Below, piece by piece: positions 62,671-64,000 of a DNA stretch of 64,000 bases. The translations under genes were made by a program, and so were the position numbers. The stretch's first letter is position 1, and each line of letters starts with the position of its first letter. The notes under the pieces are model-generated. The model saw only the letters and a program-made list of their open reading frames with translations, had not been told where the DNA came from and ran no database searches. The stretch is from assembly GCA_036365515.1 (NCBI GenBank), contig CM070873.1, forward strand, positions 69,127,529 through 69,191,528. Direction: 5' to 3'. Origin of the DNA: Torymus aiolomorphi. Taxonomy: Eukaryota; Arthropoda; Insecta; Hymenoptera; Torymidae.

Positions 62671-64000
62671 TTAGAAGCAGATTGTTTATTTTTAGAAAAT
62701 GATACTTTTCGGATACATAACTCGTTATTTTGATGTCAATGAGTTTGATTACTTTTAACTGTTACTCCAAAAAATATTATCGTACCATATTATTAGATAG
62801 AGGAGATTGAGGGTAAGATTCAATTGACACAGAGTACATTGACATCATCTAACGACCTATAGAACAAAGTAAACCGGTAAGCACGCGTTACGCTACAGCA
62901 CATTAGCAAAACCAACTCAGTCATACTATACCAAACATCCTTTTGTAGACGCGTTGACCTTATACAGACCGCAAGAAAAAAAAACGCCGCATCATTCAAA
63001 TTCACGAGCGAATGATAGTCCGCGCGCTACATACGTTTGCGACACATCAACGTTTAATGCACAAACGCGGTACAAACAGCAGAGAGCGCGATTAGAGGCA
63101 AATTACGAGCGCGCAGCGGGTAACTCGCGCGTGCGCGCTCACACAACCTTAAGTACACAGATGCATCGAAGTGGAGATGTAAATACGGTAGTAAATTTGT
63201 GATTTGCTCGCGCGCGTGTGTTCGGTAAACGGCAGCAGTCGGTGTATCCGCGACGACGTGCGCGGAGTTAATAAACTATGTACCGGGGAAATAAAAATAA
63301 TGTGCAAGCGATCAGATGCGTCGCTTGTACGCGAGCCTGTTTGTAAGCGAAATATTGGGCAATCAAAGGTAAAAAGATGCGGAGGTACAAGCCGAGGTTG
63401 TGTTTGGCTGAACAGTAAACTTATATTAGTCGATCGAAGATTATGGGTACACAAACATTTTTGGTTACTTAAGGGCGTTCTCCGTGTCGAAACAGCAATT
63501 TTAGTTTTTATATTTTTAAATAATGTTTTATTAATTTGATAATCCAAGAGTAAGTACATGTAACAAATATATACACTTGAAAGAACATAACAATTTTTTT
63601 CAGACAAATTCAGGCAATAGTCACTATGGTATTGTTACAATTGAAGGGCCGGATGCAATAAGGGGGTTAGCGCTCGAAAACCCGTAAAAGTATTGTCCAA
63701 GTGACTAAATTTTCAATGTAGCCAAATTAATTTTTAAAAAATATCACTTTGTAGGGAATGAAAAGAAGTATTTTTACCTAGAAGGAATTTTTTTTATTCG
63801 ACTTTCTTTTTAATATAAAAATTAAAAACTGAAAATTTTGTTCATCTATTTTTAATAGCTTTCAAAAACATTAATTGTCCAAACTTGGTCAAATACCATC
63901 GAAATATTTTGAAATTTGACAGGGACGTGCAGAATACTCCAGCGTTGCCTATGGGATTGATAAAAGGATGTAAATCGATAATTGTTAATAATTATTTAAT
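62671..64000. other. Mostly AT-rich unassigned sequence to window end
   Basis: A CpG-rich patch lies at 63010-63280 with weaker shoulders. Frames at 63149-63607 (minus, 152 codons) and 63204-63539 (plus, 111 codons) overlap on opposite strands and show no recognised motif. Nothing else seen. Confidence 0.4.

Noticed and set aside
63149..63607. Overlapping 152- and 111-codon frames on opposite strands
   Set aside because: No motif in either. At most one could be real, and neither is supported.

Overview
The window looks like non-coding DNA of an insect, most likely a hymenopteran and possibly a chalcidoid wasp. The evidence is an intact mariner transposase, a PIF/Harbinger element, decayed LINE tails, many CA/GA/TA microsatellites, and unusually abundant CpG/CGCG in an otherwise AT-rich background. 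The species assignment is inference. I find no host protein-coding exon, rRNA or tRNA that I can defend. Almost every open frame over 60 codons lies in a simple repeat, in CpG-rich DNA or inside a transposon. The main observation is on the minus strand. Three strong sites and one weaker site join a polypyrimidine tract and YAG directly to a 5' splice-site sequence (AG|GTAAGT type). Their junctions are at 59159/59160, 43238/43239, 26490/26491 and 7817/7818, so they are 15.9, 16.7 and 18.7 kb apart. This is the form of recursive ('ratchet') splice sites that subdivide very long introns. At the three strong sites a second 5' splice-site-like sequence lies 61 to 78 nt downstream, as expected of the short cryptic exon that marks such sites. 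I infer that the whole window lies inside one giant intron of a minus-strand gene whose exons are off both ends. The second pattern covers the window. About 25 GC/CpG-rich islands, each 0.5-1 kb, have a C-rich, G-poor left shoulder, a CpG/CGCG core and a G-rich, C-poor right shoulder on the + strand. The skew jumps the same way at every island, which suggests local divergent transcription (enhancers or promoters) or replication initiation, not the effect of one long transcript. Layout: 1-3.3 kb holds AT-rich degenerate repeats. 3.3-5.6 kb holds microsatellites, a LINE remnant and two small inverted-repeat elements. 5.7-10.8 kb holds skew islands and ratchet site 1 (7.8 kb). 11.0-13.25 kb is a foldback element with a nested, apparently intact mariner. 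13.3-24.1 kb holds islands plus a nested pair of DNA elements at 17.8-18.9 kb. 24.1-26.9 kb is mostly featureless and includes site 2 (26.5 kb). 26.9-30.27 kb is a 3.4 kb PIF/Harbinger element with a broken transposase and an open SANT/MADF-like gene. 30.3-32.5 kb holds a perfect hairpin, a 970 bp palindromic element, a repeat-rich element and a second LINE tail. 32.5-46.2 kb is AT-rich DNA with islands and site 3 (43.2 kb). 46.85-48.39 kb is a cluster of three inverted-repeat elements. 48.4-57.3 kb holds islands. 57.3-58.1 kb is an inverted-repeat element. 58.1-64 kb holds site 4 (59.16 kb) and three more islands. Within the Harbinger element the two minus-strand genes would act together (transposase plus DNA-binding partner). 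The mariner carries one self-sufficient gene.
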